NCBI GenBank assembly: GCA_018003015.1
Contig: JAGNEZ010000019.1
Location: 33,409-97,408, forward strand
Source of the DNA: Phycisphaerae bacterium
GTDB lineage: Bacteria; Planctomycetota; Phycisphaerae; UBA1845; PWPN01
DNA length: 64,000 nt
Direction: 5' to 3'
The translations under genes and the position numbers were made by a program. Positions 7,873-17,094 of the stretch are shown here, piece by piece. Under the pieces are notes generated by a model. That model did no database searches. It saw only the letters and a list, made by a program, of their open reading frames with translations, and had not been told where the DNA came from. The stretch's first letter is position 1. Each line of letters starts with the position of its first letter.

Positions 7873-10551
7873 CTACTTCTTGGTCGTGGTCCCGGCCCAG
7901 ACGTCGTACGCCCGCCGTTTGCAGGGTTCCCGGGCCTCGGCATAGGAGTCTAAAGTCTTCTCCAGCCCGGTGCAAAGCCTTGCCAGTGCGTCCACGTAGC
8001 TCTTGTCGGCTGCGGCTGCCCGCGGAGGCTCCGGCAGGTGGGCGAGCTCCCCCTCGGCCAGCAGTTCCTGCCGTTTCGCAATCGTGGCCAGCATCTCGAT
8101 CGCCAACCGGGCGTGTTCAGCCTCGTAAGACGCGCCCAGACCCACCTCGGCCATCGCCTCGCGGAACCGGGCCAGCCGTGCCAGCAGCGGCCGCAGGGCC
8201 GCGATCGAACCGGGCATGTCCGACGGAGCTCCCGCAACGGCAGAAGCCACGCACTTGCCGTCGAGGTACAGCCGCAACTCGCCGGCCGCCTCGAAAGTGG
8301 CTGCAACGTGCGACCATTGGTCGGGGGGCAACTTGGCGTCAAAACCCACGCTGCCCTGACGGGTGATCAGCCGCAGCGAGTTGCCGGGGTGGGTGTCCAG
8401 CAGAAAGTTGTCCGACGTGCCCACCGTGGACTTGTCGAGGATTCGTCCACCGCTGCCCGGCAGGGCCTTGGGCGCTACCCAGGCGGCCAGCGTGTAGGCC
8501 TGGGTCAACGCCAACCGAGCGTGGTCGGCAACCTCCACCCACCCCCGGCCGGTCAAGTGGATGGCCTGGCCGTGAGGGCTGTCAACGATCTCCACCTCGC
8601 CGCTGATTCTCGCGGGCAGGTCGGCCAGCTGAACGTGGTCAAACGCCTTGTCCTTGGCCTGATCCCAACGCCAGGCGCCAACCAGGGCCACATCCGCCGC
8701 AAGCCCGCCATCGTCCTTGGCTAAGCGGGCAATCTCATCGGCCGACAAGGCTCGACCGAAGACCAGCGGACGAGCGATGCCGCCCAGGAACCGGCTGGCT
8801 CCGTTGCTGTCGGCACCGATCCGCAACGGCAGGGTATTGGGTCGGGATGCGCGGGTTGCCCACTCGCTCGACCAGAACGCTTCGTGAGGAAGCGACACCA
8901 CCGGCACAGGCTGGCTTCTCGCGGTCTCGGCCACCGGAGCCAGTTCGGCACCGCCCAGCGCGATCTGAATGTGAGCCGTGTCCGGTGTGTGAGCGTAGGG
9001 CAACCGGACGGCTCGAGCATCGAAGTCCTTCCACTCTTGCCCGTTGATCCGAACGGCGGTGACCGGTCCACGTCCTCGGGTACTGAGGAACAGCCGCTTG
9101 CTGCCGAACCGGATCGGGAATCGCTGTTCGAGTTCGGTGATCCCCGGCGGGATGTGCGGAAGGAGCGTGAGCTTGTCCGCGGCATAGAGGTACTCGAACA
9201 GTCCGCGTACCAGCCCGGCGGCCGGCGCGAACGTGTCATAGCACAGGTTGATCAGCTCCCCCGGCTGGTAGACATCGCTGCCGAACTTGACCAGCGGATT
9301 GTCCATCCGGAACTTGCGGGCGAAAGTCAGCAGTTGCCGCATCGAGCGACGGGCATCCTCGTACTTGCCCAGGCGGTAGTAGGCCATCATCATCCGGCCT
9401 TCACAGGTCGACCAGTGCCCGCCGTTGACCCACGTGCCGTACTCCCACAAACCCGTTGGCTGGTCGTAGATGTCGTCCAGCCCGGGAGCATTGGCGATGA
9501 TGAACGCGTGCGGACGCAGGTCGGGGATCGACGCGATTCTGTTGTAGATCCGCTCGGCCTGGGCGTCGTCGACCACCCGGAACGCGATGGCATCGTGGTT
9601 GGGCGAGGCTTCGAAGTAACCATACTGCTTGGCCCCGTAGACGCCATGCCTGACGCCATCCGGGTCCAGCGACTTGATGAAGTAGCCTTCCTCGGTGGTC
9701 AGCAGGGCCAGTCCCTTGCCGGCCAAGTTCCGCTTTTCCTCGTAGAGCGCGGCCTTGTCGGCCCGGCCGGCCAGTTTCTCAACCTCGATGAGCCGGTCCA
9801 GAGCAGCGATGTGAGTGATCGACAGGCCGGTCAGGTAGGCCATGTCGTAGGTGCCGTCCGGTCGCTTCCAGCCGGCGTAACTGGGAGCCAACAGGTTGCC
9901 CGCCGGCCCGGCCAGGAAGAGGTTGTTCTTCGGATCGCGACGCGTCTCAATGAAGCTGACACACCGCTCCAGCTTGGGCAGGTAGTGGGCGATCGCGGCC
10001 TCGTCGCGACTGATCAGCAGCAGTTCCGCCTGCATCAGCACGCCCGCCGCAGTGAACTCCATCGCCCAGTCGTGAAGTTCCACCCGGCAGTCACCTTGCT
10101 TGGCCACGAACCAGCCCGGGCTGGCGGCATCACACAGGCAGCCGTCAGGAGGAACGAAATCGAACCGCCCGAACTTGCGCACGGTCTTGCCGTCGCCCAT
10201 CTGGTCGAACCAGAGATCGTGCGAATGGGTCAGGAATGTCAGCAACGGCTCCCCGTAGAACGGTAAGGCACCGTAGGTCGTGCCGTAGCTGTTCTGAATC
10301 CACCACGCGCCCCAGGTCGGCCCCTCGACCAGCCCGTTCCAGGCCGGCGTGTACAGCATGGGGAGGTTCTGAAACTCGGCGTCGGGCTCGAACATCCGCC
10401 GGGCAATGTCCAGAAGCTGAAGATACTCGACGTCACCGGCTCCGCGGTAGAACCTGCCATCGAACCGGTCGGCAGCCCGGGTGGCAGAAACCCCATAAAG
10501 TGTTGAAAAACATATGAAACTAGCTAAAACTTCTATATGGCAGCGGGTCAT
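7873..10551 (-). CDS. Large secreted glycosidase-like protein with LamG domain
   Basis: An 892-aa exported protein. A signal peptide spans about residues 1-26 (ending SATRA-AD). The next 500 residues look like an alpha/alpha six-hairpin glycosidase domain (WIQNSYGTTYGALPFY, GGHWSTCEGRMMMAYYRLGKY). A LamG/concanavalin-like domain lies at about residues 690-800 (YTLAAWVAPK, WSHVAATFE, LRLYLDGK), followed by a helical C-terminus. The ATG at 10551 has GAGGAGG 5 bases upstream. The signal-peptide codons are strikingly AT-rich (ATA, TTA, GTT, TCA) compared with the rest of the gene. First gene of the unit with the URO-D-like and TIM-barrel genes. Substrate unknown. Confidence 0.65.
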   Translation of the reverse strand: MTRCHIEVLASFICFSTLYGVSATRAADRFDGRFYRGAGDVEYLQLLDIARRMFEPDAEFQNLPMLYTPAWNGLVEGPTWGAWWIQNSYGTTYGALPFYGEPLLTFLTHSHDLWFDQMGDGKTVRKFGRFDFVPPDGCLCDAASPGWFVAKQGDCRVELHDWAMEFTAAGVLMQAELLLISRDEAAIAHYLPKLERCVSFIETRRDPKNNLFLAGPAGNLLAPSYAGWKRPDGTYDMAYLTGLSITHIAALDRLIEVEKLAGRADKAALYEEKRNLAGKGLALLTTEEGYFIKSLDPDGVRHGVYGAKQYGYFEASPNHDAIAFRVVDDAQAERIYNRIASIPDLRPHAFIIANAPGLDDIYDQPTGLWEYGTWVNGGHWSTCEGRMMMAYYRLGKYEDARRSMRQLLTFARKFRMDNPLVKFGSDVYQPGELINLCYDTFAPAAGLVRGLFEYLYAADKLTLLPHIPPGITELEQRFPIRFGSKRLFLSTRGRGPVTAVRINGQEWKDFDARAVRLPYAHTPDTAHIQIALGGAELAPVAETARSQPVPVVSLPHEAFWSSEWATRASRPNTLPLRIGADSNGASRFLGGIARPLVFGRALSADEIARLAKDDGGLAADVALVGAWRWDQAKDKAFDHVQLADLPARISGEVEIVDSPHGQAIHLTGRGWVEVADHARLALTQAYTLAAWVAPKALPGSGGRILDKSTVGTSDNFLLDTHPGNSLRLITRQGSVGFDAKLPPDQWSHVAATFEAAGELRLYLDGKCVASAVAGAPSDMPGSIAALRPLLARLARFREAMAEVGLGASYEAEHARLAIEMLATIAKRQELLAEGELAHLPEPPRAAAADKSYVDALARLCTGLEKTLDSYAEAREPCKRRAYDVWAGTTTKK

Positions 10552-10772
10552 GGCAGCCTCCTCGGGTACTCGGCTGGCGATTTGATGCACGCGACTGTCT
10601 TCTCGGGGGCCGGGCTGCTCGGGCACAGTTTCGATCCGGCAACTCCGGCAAGATGGACCCTGGACCGCTCGTCTCTCTCCAGTCCCGTTCTCGAACGGCT
10701 CAGACCGGTCGAACGGCCGGATCATCCGGACGAGATCCTCTGCCCGTCCCGGCCCTCCCTCGCAGGGCGGTC

Positions 10773-11501
10773 CTATCGCCCAATCACCGTCCCGATCTTC
10801 TCGCCCTGGACGATCCGCTTCATGTTGCCGGCCTTGTGTAGGTTGAACACCACGATCCGCGTGCCGTTTCGCTGGCACATGTCGACCGCACTGAGATCCA
10901 TGACCGCGAGGCGACCGTTGATGACCTGGTCATAAGTGAGCTCGGAACAGAACCGCGCGGCGGGGTCCTTCTTCGGATCGGCGGTGTAGACGCCGTCCAC
11001 CTGCGTGGCCTTGAAGACGGCTTCAGCATTGATCTCGGCGGCGGCGAGGGCCGCGGCCGTATCGGTGGTCACGAACGGCCGGCCGGTGCCGCCGGCCAGC
11101 ACCGCCACCCGGCCCTTCTCCAGGTGCCGGATGCATCGCCGACGGATGAACGGCTCGCAGACCGAGTGCACCGGGACGGCCGACAAGACCCGGGCCTGGA
11201 TCCCGAGATGCTCCAGCGCCTCCTGAAGGGCCAGGGCGTTGATCACCGTGGCCAGCATGCCCATGTGATGCGCGGTCGCCTCCGCAATGTGGCATGTCCT
11301 GGAGAAGGTGCCACCGCGCAGAATGTTCCCCCCTCCGACGACAATCGCAATCTGCAAACCGAGGGCGTGAACACCACCAACCTCCTCCACCACGTGCTGC
11401 AAGGCCTGTGGCCCGATTCCGAAGCCTTCGGGACCGGCCAGCCCCTCTCCGCTGATCTTGAGTACCGCTCGCCGATAGGCGCACTGCCCCTGTGCCATCA
11501 T
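10773..11501 (-). CDS. pyrH: UMP kinase
   Basis: PyrH phosphorylates UMP to UDP in pyrimidine nucleotide synthesis. The 242-aa sequence has the amino acid kinase fold signatures: VLKISGEGLAG near the N-terminus, IAIVVGGGNILRG, MGMLATVINALALQEAL, AGGTGRPFVTTDTAAALAAAEINAEAVFKAT and DGVYTADPKKDP, and it ends in KIGTVIGR. It is third in the conserved order rpsB-tsf-pyrH, 49 bases after tsf. A GGAGG precedes the tandem ATGATG start. The usual next gene, frr, is absent; instead a glycosidase-like gene begins 221 bases further on. Confidence 0.96.
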   Translation of the reverse strand: MMAQGQCAYRRAVLKISGEGLAGPEGFGIGPQALQHVVEEVGGVHALGLQIAIVVGGGNILRGGTFSRTCHIAEATAHHMGMLATVINALALQEALEHLGIQARVLSAVPVHSVCEPFIRRRCIRHLEKGRVAVLAGGTGRPFVTTDTAAALAAAEINAEAVFKATQVDGVYTADPKKDPAARFCSELTYDQVINGRLAVMDLSAVDMCQRNGTRIVVFNLHKAGNMKRIVQGEKIGTVIGR

Positions 11502-11550
11502 CGCTTCCTCCCGTGGCCCTGGATCATCCTGCCAACAAGCGGCGGGCGTA

Positions 11551-12381
11551 TTACGCGCCGCCGACCGAAATGCGGGCGAAGGTCTTGGCGGTCAGACCGG
11601 CAGCTTTGAGCACCTGGCCCACCGTCTTCTTGTCGTCCTTGACAAAAGCCTGCTCGGTCAGAACGTGGTCGCCAAACCAGCGGTTCATCTTGCCGACCAG
11701 GATCTTGTCGAGCATGTTCTCAGGCTTACCCGAGGCTCGCACCTGCTCGCGGGCGATCTCCTCCTCCTTGGCAACCACATCCTTGGGAATTTCCTGGCGA
11801 TTGGTCGCCATCGGACTCATGGCGGCAATGTGCATACACACGTCGTTGAGCAACGCGTCGTCGCCGCCTTCACCCTCCACCACCAGCAAAACGCCCAGCT
11901 TGCCGTCATGGTGCACGTAGGCCGCGACCCGCCCGGTGTGCCGAACGACTCGGGCAACCTTCATGTTCTCGCGAATGCGGTTGAGCAGATCGTGGAGCAT
12001 GTCCTGGATCGTCGGCCCACCATCCACATGCTTCTGGGTGAGCAGGGCGTCAACATCCGTGCAGCCCGTGAGGGCCACGTGCTTGGCAACCTTGGCGGCC
12101 AACTCCTTGAAGTCGGGATTGTTGGCTACCGGTGCGGTCTCGCAACGCATCACGGCCAGAGCGGCAACCCCCTTGGCCTTGTCAATGAACACGCCGACAC
12201 GGCCTTCGCCGGTCTCACGGCCGGCCTTCTTCTCGGCGGCAGCGGCCCCGCTCTTGCGGAGCAGTTCGTAGGCAGCTTCCGCGTCACCGTGGGTCTGAGC
12301 CAGAGCCTTCTTGCAGTCCATCATCGGAAGCCCGCTACGCTCGCGAAGCTGCCTCACCATTTCCGCAGTAATCTCAGCCAT
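11551..12381 (-). CDS. tsf: Translation elongation factor Ts
   Basis: EF-Ts recycles EF-Tu by exchanging GDP. The N-terminal UBA-like module MVRQLRERSGLPMMDCKKAL and the core with VIDKAKGVAAL-type strands are recognisable (EGRVGVFIDKAKGVAALAVMRCET), and the two dimerisation subdomains follow, ending with VGQVLKAAGLTAKTFARISVG. The 276 aa is within the family range. It sits between rpsB and pyrH, as in most bacteria. An AGGAG lies about 11 bases before the ATG. Confidence 0.96.
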   Translation of the reverse strand: MAEITAEMVRQLRERSGLPMMDCKKALAQTHGDAEAAYELLRKSGAAAAEKKAGRETGEGRVGVFIDKAKGVAALAVMRCETAPVANNPDFKELAAKVAKHVALTGCTDVDALLTQKHVDGGPTIQDMLHDLLNRIRENMKVARVVRHTGRVAAYVHHDGKLGVLLVVEGEGGDDALLNDVCMHIAAMSPMATNRQEIPKDVVAKEEEIAREQVRASGKPENMLDKILVGKMNRWFGDHVLTEQAFVKDDKKTVGQVLKAAGLTAKTFARISVGGA

Positions 12382-12461
12382 TGTCTGTCGTTGCTCCTGC
12401 TTGGGTCTTCAGGTGTTAGGTCTCAAACAACCCGTCAATGCCGATTCCGCAGGGTCCGGCG

Positions 12462-13289
12462 TCAGGCGGACGCCATGGCCGATTCGCTGGGATCAGAGTC
12501 ATCCTTGGCAGGACCTTCACCGGGAACCGGCTCGCTGCCGGCCCGGGCCGTGGCTCGGCTCGAACGACGGCCAGGACGCTCTTCCTGATCTTTCTCCTTG
12601 ACCGGCCGAGCCTTCATCCCGGCGAGGATGGAGTCCCCCAACTGGTTCAGGATCAGCTCAATCGCCCGCATCGCGTCATCGTTGCCCGGAATCGGAATGT
12701 CCACCGTGTCGGGATCCGAGTCGGTGTCAATCACCGCAACGACCGGGATGTGAAGCTTGCGGGCCTCGCGGGCCGCGTTGTGCTCACGCTTGACGTCAAT
12801 CAGTACCAGGGCGCCGGGCAGCTTGGTCATCTTGCGGATGCCCTCCAGATTGCGCTGGATCTTGCGGCGCTCACGGGTGAGCATCGAGATCATCTTCTTG
12901 CTGTACTTGTCGGCCATGCCCGCGGCCTCGATGGCCTCGAGTTCCTCGAGGCGGGCAAGCCGTGAACGGATCGTGCGGAAGTTGGTCAGCGTACCCCCCA
13001 GCCAGCGCTCGATGACGTAGTGCATCCCGGTCTTCTGGGCAACACCCTGAATCGCGGGGCGAGCCTGACGCTTGGTGCCGACGAAAAGCACGTCTTGCCC
13101 ATTGGCGGCCACGTTGCCCAGAAACTTGCTGGCCCGCAGGACACCCTTGACCGTCTCACGAATGTCAATGATGTGAATCTGGTTGCGCTTGCCGAAAATG
13201 TATGGCCGCATCTTGGGGTTCCAGCGGCTGGTACGATGTCCAAAGTGGACCCCTGAACTGACGAGACTCTGAACGAATTCCGAAGCCAA
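12462..13289 (-). CDS. rpsB: 30S ribosomal protein S2 (TTG start)
   Basis: S2 is a small-subunit protein. The sequence has the S2 signatures GVHFGHRTSRWNPKM, IHIIDIRETVKG, QDVLFVGTKRQA, ERWLGGTLTNFRTI and the IPVVAVIDTDSDPD segment. The initiation codon is TTG, with GGAGGTG at 13294-13300 giving normal spacing; no in-frame ATG lies nearby. The C-terminal 35 residues after about 240 form a charged extension (KEKDQEERPGRRSSRATAR) beyond the core. It is first of rpsB-tsf-pyrH and diverges from lpxB. Confidence 0.96.
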   Translation of the reverse strand: MASEFVQSLVSSGVHFGHRTSRWNPKMRPYIFGKRNQIHIIDIRETVKGVLRASKFLGNVAANGQDVLFVGTKRQARPAIQGVAQKTGMHYVIERWLGGTLTNFRTIRSRLARLEELEAIEAAGMADKYSKKMISMLTRERRKIQRNLEGIRKMTKLPGALVLIDVKREHNAAREARKLHIPVVAVIDTDSDPDTVDIPIPGNDDAMRAIELILNQLGDSILAGMKARPVKEKDQEERPGRRSSRATARAGSEPVPGEGPAKDDSDPSESAMASA

Positions 13290-13605
13290 ACGACACCTCC
13301 AGGTGCGGGCCCTTCAAAACCGCAGGCGGGCGACCCGAGTCCCAACCGCGTGCGCGGCCGATCCGCGCTTCACACGCCCCCACACCCACACCACGCGCAT
13401 GGGCTCACCTTCCGCCGGACGCCGAAAGGCCGTCGCGGCTTCAGGCGATACAGGATCGCGCATCATAAGGGATGGCGATCGTCAATGCCAGTCGGGCACA
13501 ACAGCCCGCCCCCCCCGATCGGTTTGCCCCGCCCGCCACCTCGCGATACAGTCTTGCCCGCTCGTGGACCGTTTCGTCCGGCCCACAGTTGGGAGGCCGC
13601 CGCCC
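13290..13605. other. Intergenic region between rpsB and lpxB (divergent leader region)
   Basis: This 316-base stretch holds no convincing gene; the open frame entering lpxB from 13303 has composition typical of chance. It contains the rpsB Shine-Dalgarno sequence, the lpxB ribosome-binding site GGGAGG (13591-13596), and on the minus strand a possible -10 element TATGAT (13462-13467) with a poor -35. An S2-binding leader structure could exist here, but I cannot demonstrate one by eye. Confidence 0.5.
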
Positions 13606-14778
13606 ATGACCCTGACGACCTCAGACACCCGTCAGCCGGCCCGCGTCTTCATCTCGGCCGCCGAACCCAGCGCCGATCGCCATGCCGCATCTCTCGTCTC
13701 CAGAATCCTGCAACTATCCCCCGATACGAAGGTTACGGGAGTCGCAGGCCCCCTCACCCAGGCCGCCGGCTGCACCGCAATCGAGGACTGGACCGCCCAG
13801 GCAACCATGCTGGTCGGAGCCGTCCGACTCGCCGGCCGGGCCTTCAAGCTTATCGGACGGGTGGGCAGACTCATGGCCGAGCAGCCCGCCAATCTCGCCA
13901 TTCTGGTCGATTCCCCCGCCTTGCACCTGCCCATGGCCAAACGAATCCAGGCCACCGGCTGCCCCGTCCTCTACTACATCGCCCCCCAACTCTGGGCCTG
14001 GGCCCCCTGGCGGATCCGCCGGGTCCGCCGGCGGGTAAACCGGTTGGCGGCCATCCTGCCCTTCGAGGAGAACTACTTCCGCAGCCGAGGCGTGGACGCG
14101 ACCTTCGTGGGACATCCCCTGATCGAGCAACTCGCCCAGGTGAGACCCGATGCGGCCACCGTGGCCGAGTACCGGAAAAGTGGCCGTCCCATCGTCGCCT
14201 GCCTGCCGGGCTCCCGCGCCCACGTGGTCCAGGAGGTCCTCCCCGGACAGATCGAGATCGCCCTCACCATCGCCGCCCAATACCCCGAGTCGGTCTTCCT
14301 CTTCGCAGCAGCCAACCCGACGGCGGCTCAACGGATCCAAGCGAGCCTCTCGGCCTCCCGCCTGAACAACCGGGTGGAGACGGACCACAACGCGGAAATC
14401 CTCTCCGCCGCCGACTTCGCCCTGTGCGCCTCCGGCACCGCCACGCTCGAAGTCGCCTGGCATCGCGTCCCTATGGTCGTCATGTACAACGGCTCAAAAT
14501 GGGGGTACCGGCTGGCGGGGCGATGGCTGATCCAGACGCCGCATTTGTGCCTGGTTAATATCCTCGCCGACCGCCGAATCGTGCCCGAGTTCATGCCCTA
14601 CTACACGTCCACCAAGCCCATCGCCGCCGAAGCGCTCGACATCCTCGGCAGGCCCGCCCGCGCGGCGACCATGAGCCAGGATCTCGACGCGGTGATCCGC
14701 TCCCTGGGCACAACCAGTGCCGCCGAGCAGACCGCCCGGATCGCACTGGAGATGATCGCAGCAACACGACGCCAATGA
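13606..14778 (+). CDS. lpxB: Lipid-A-disaccharide synthase
   Basis: LpxB is the membrane-associated GT-B glycosyltransferase (GT19) that joins UDP-2,3-diacylglucosamine and lipid X into the lipid A disaccharide. The 390-aa sequence shows the family signatures VFISAAEPSADRHAASL, LAILVDSPALHLPMAKRI, YYIAPQLWAWAPWRIRRVRR, ILPFEENYFR, ATFVGHPLIEQL, CLPGSRAHVVQEVLP and the ASGTATLEVAWHRVPMVVMY nucleotide-binding region. The ATG at 13606 follows GGGAGG, and the N-terminus then matches the family; the frame further upstream is noncoding. Its presence shows an LPS-making diderm. LpxB is isolated here from other lipid A genes. Confidence 0.94.
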   Translation: MTLTTSDTRQPARVFISAAEPSADRHAASLVSRILQLSPDTKVTGVAGPLTQAAGCTAIEDWTAQATMLVGAVRLAGRAFKLIGRVGRLMAEQPANLAILVDSPALHLPMAKRIQATGCPVLYYIAPQLWAWAPWRIRRVRRRVNRLAAILPFEENYFRSRGVDATFVGHPLIEQLAQVRPDAATVAEYRKSGRPIVACLPGSRAHVVQEVLPGQIEIALTIAAQYPESVFLFAAANPTAAQRIQASLSASRLNNRVETDHNAEILSAADFALCASGTATLEVAWHRVPMVVMYNGSKWGYRLAGRWLIQTPHLCLVNILADRRIVPEFMPYYTSTKPIAAEALDILGRPARAATMSQDLDAVIRSLGTTSAAEQTARIALEMIAATRRQ

Positions 14779-14961
14779 CGGCTGCGCGTTTCGCTACCCC
14801 CTGCCCGAGCCGCGGCCATCAGGAGCAAGGCGGAACCCGGATCGAGCACTCGTGCCCCGGACATCATCCCGAAGCCGGGGGCCCCGTTGAACAAGCCCCT
14901 CTGCCGGCGTAGACTGCCCGCACGGATCCACCGCTGCGATCAAAACCAGGAGGTACCGGCC

Positions 14962-16506
14962 ATGAGAACCACCCCAACCTGGATGCTCGTTTGTTGTGCT
15001 GGACTGACCACCGCTATACGAAGTCCCGGCTCCGACTTCTCCAGCCTCTCCAAGCTGGATCACGGCAAGGTCCGGGCCGAGAACGGGCTCTGGATCGAAA
15101 CCCCGCTGGAGCGACAGTTCAAGTCCGGCAAGGAAGTCGTCGTGGCCGACGTCAAAGGACCCGGCGTCATCACCATGATCCACTTCGCTCTGCCGAACTG
15201 GTCGGTCGGCAAACCCAAGGAATACACCCTCGGCCGCGAACTGCTCATCAAGATGTGGTGGGACGGCGAGGCGGAGCCGAGCGTCAACTGCCCGTTCGTG
15301 GACTTCTTCTGTGATCCGGCCGGCTTCCGCCAACAAGTCAACACCGCCCTGGTCAACAAGCGCCGCGGCTGGAACGCCTACTTCCCGATGCCATTCCGCC
15401 AGTCCGCCAGGATCACCCTGGTCTACGAGGGACCGCAAGAGGCAGGCGAGACGCTCTGGGCGATGATGCCCTGCTACTCGTACGTCATGTGGCGGTCACT
15501 CGACTCCGTGCCGGCCGACCAAGGCTACTTCCATGCCCACTGGCGGCAGCGCGGCCTGCTGATCGGCAAGGAGCAGTACGTCGCACTCGAGGCCAAGGGC
15601 AGAGGCAAGTTCGTCGGCTGGAACGTCACCATGCGGCGGCCGGGGTCCCCCGCCTATCCGGTGGACATGAACGAGAAGTTCCGTGTGGACGGCGAGAAGG
15701 AGGCCTCAGTCGAATTCCAGGGGATCGAAGACTCGTTCGGCTTCAGCTGGGGCTTCCCGGAGAACGAAAACGTGTTTCCGCTGGCCGGCTACTGGCCGTT
15801 CAAACAGGGCGCGATGGCCTACCGGTTCTTCATCCACGACAGCATCTCCTTCGAGAAATCACTCGACGTGGCCATCGGGTTCGGCGAAAAAGAGGATCCC
15901 ATGTTCCACCGCGAGTTCAGCAAACCCGGCAGCACAATGCAGTTCTCCAGCACGGTCTACTGGTACCAGGCCGAGCCCCACGCCGCATTCCCGCCCATGC
16001 CCGCCGCGGCAGAACGCGAACCCGCACCAGAAGACCCCTTCTGGCCCGACAAAGAGCAACTCCCCAGCGAACAATCACTGCGCGACCGCCATGTGAAGCT
16101 GCACGTGATGTGCGGGCGCCCCAAGAAAGAGGTTTTCTTCGCCGAGCCCGGATTCGGCATGACCCCCCATACAGGCTACACCTTCGCCGGCTGGCCGCTG
16201 CCCGTCTATCACACGCGGGCGGACAACACCGAGCTCAAGATCGACCTCACCGTCCCGAAAGGCGCGGCCGGAACGCTGCGGCTGTATATCCTGGATCCGG
16301 ACACCTTCGAGGGCGGCCGCCGCCAGCAGGTCTTCATCGGCGACCAGGATCTGGGCACGTTCGAGCGATTCCAGGAGGGCAAGTGGATCGAGACCGGAGT
16401 GACCTCGCCGCAAACGGAGGACGGCAGACTGGCGATCCGCATCAAGAACCTGAGCGCCCGCTCCAACGCAGTGCTGTCGGTCATCGAGTGGATCGGGGCG
16501 CGGTAA
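14962..16506 (+). CDS. Secreted DUF2961 / glycoside hydrolase family 172-like protein
   Basis: A 514-aa exported protein with a short signal peptide (MRTTPTWMLVCCAGLTTA). The segments SKLDHGKVRAENGLWIE, VVVADVKGPGVITMIHF, LLIKMWWDGEAEPSVNCPFVDFF and NAYFPMPFRQSARITL are characteristic of DUF2961, now classed as GH172 (fructan/arabinan-acting enzymes in characterised cases). The C-terminal 130 residues form a separate beta domain. The ATG at 14962 has AGGAGG at 14948-14953. It stands alone between lpxB and a convergent receiver gene. Family membership is fairly secure, but substrate cannot be predicted. Confidence 0.8.
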   Translation: MRTTPTWMLVCCAGLTTAIRSPGSDFSSLSKLDHGKVRAENGLWIETPLERQFKSGKEVVVADVKGPGVITMIHFALPNWSVGKPKEYTLGRELLIKMWWDGEAEPSVNCPFVDFFCDPAGFRQQVNTALVNKRRGWNAYFPMPFRQSARITLVYEGPQEAGETLWAMMPCYSYVMWRSLDSVPADQGYFHAHWRQRGLLIGKEQYVALEAKGRGKFVGWNVTMRRPGSPAYPVDMNEKFRVDGEKEASVEFQGIEDSFGFSWGFPENENVFPLAGYWPFKQGAMAYRFFIHDSISFEKSLDVAIGFGEKEDPMFHREFSKPGSTMQFSSTVYWYQAEPHAAFPPMPAAAEREPAPEDPFWPDKEQLPSEQSLRDRHVKLHVMCGRPKKEVFFAEPGFGMTPHTGYTFAGWPLPVYHTRADNTELKIDLTVPKGAAGTLRLYILDPDTFEGGRRQQVFIGDQDLGTFERFQEGKWIETGVTSPQTEDGRLAIRIKNLSARSNAVLSVIEWIGAR

Positions 16507-16598
16507 AAGCCATCCCACCCGGCGAATGCCGTGGAACTCGCATCAGGTTCGTCTGCTCAGGTCCATCGGGTCCGGGAGAAAAGCACGGGCCCCGCGCA

Positions 16599-16988
16599 TC
16601 AGCCCTTGGCGAGCAGGTTCTTGGCCGATTCGATCAGCCGATCCATGCGGAACGGCTTGTTGATGTAGCCATCCGCGCCGAGGCTCTCGGCCCACTGCTG
16701 ATGACGCTTGCCGGTATTGGCCGTGATCATGATGACGTAGGGCTTGCTGCCGCGAGGCTTCTTGCCCTTGAGTTTCTCGAGAACAAGAAAACCACTGCGC
16801 TGGGGGAGCATCGCATCCAGAATGATCAGGTCAATGCCGGCATCCTGAGCCTTCGTGGTGGCGGTGTTACCGTCAGTCGCCGTAGTAATCGTGGCCCCGA
16901 TGTCCTTGAACGCGGCCTCGATCGCAACCAGAATGTCCGGGTCGTCATCGACGATGAGTATGTTCTTCCCGTCAAAAGGTTCAGCCAT
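16599..16988 (-). CDS. Single-domain response regulator (CheY-like receiver)
   Basis: This 129-aa protein is a receiver domain only. The acidic pocket is DDD at 14-16, the phosphoacceptor is D58 (LIILDAMLPQ), the switch threonine region is MITAN and the conserved lysine is in INKPFR. No output domain follows, so it acts through protein contacts like CheY or Spo0F-type relay proteins. AGGAGAG precedes the ATG. It is close to, but not cotranscribed with, cheB (19697, opposite strand). Its kinase partner is unknown. Confidence 0.9.
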   Translation of the reverse strand: MAEPFDGKNILIVDDDPDILVAIEAAFKDIGATITTATDGNTATTKAQDAGIDLIILDAMLPQRSGFLVLEKLKGKKPRGSKPYVIMITANTGKRHQQWAESLGADGYINKPFRMDRLIESAKNLLAKG

Positions 16989-17045
16989 GACGATCTCTCT
17001 CCTGGGGTGCGCAGTCTACAGGGGATCAAACCTCACGAATCCCGT

Positions 17046-17074
17046 AGTGTAACTGCATTCGGCGACCAAAGCAA
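17046..17074 (-). promoter_or_regulatory. Possible sigma70 promoter for the receiver gene
   Basis: On the minus strand TTGCTT and TACACT are separated by 17 bases, about 58 bases upstream of the receiver gene's ATG (16988). Three and four of the six consensus positions match, so this is only a weak candidate. Confidence 0.3.
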
Positions 17075-17094
17075 CGGCATGACCCGCCCTATTC

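Noticed and set aside
13291..13605. Open extension of lpxB to 13303
   Set aside because: The family N-terminus and ribosome-binding site are at 13606; the extension is antisense to the rpsB leader.
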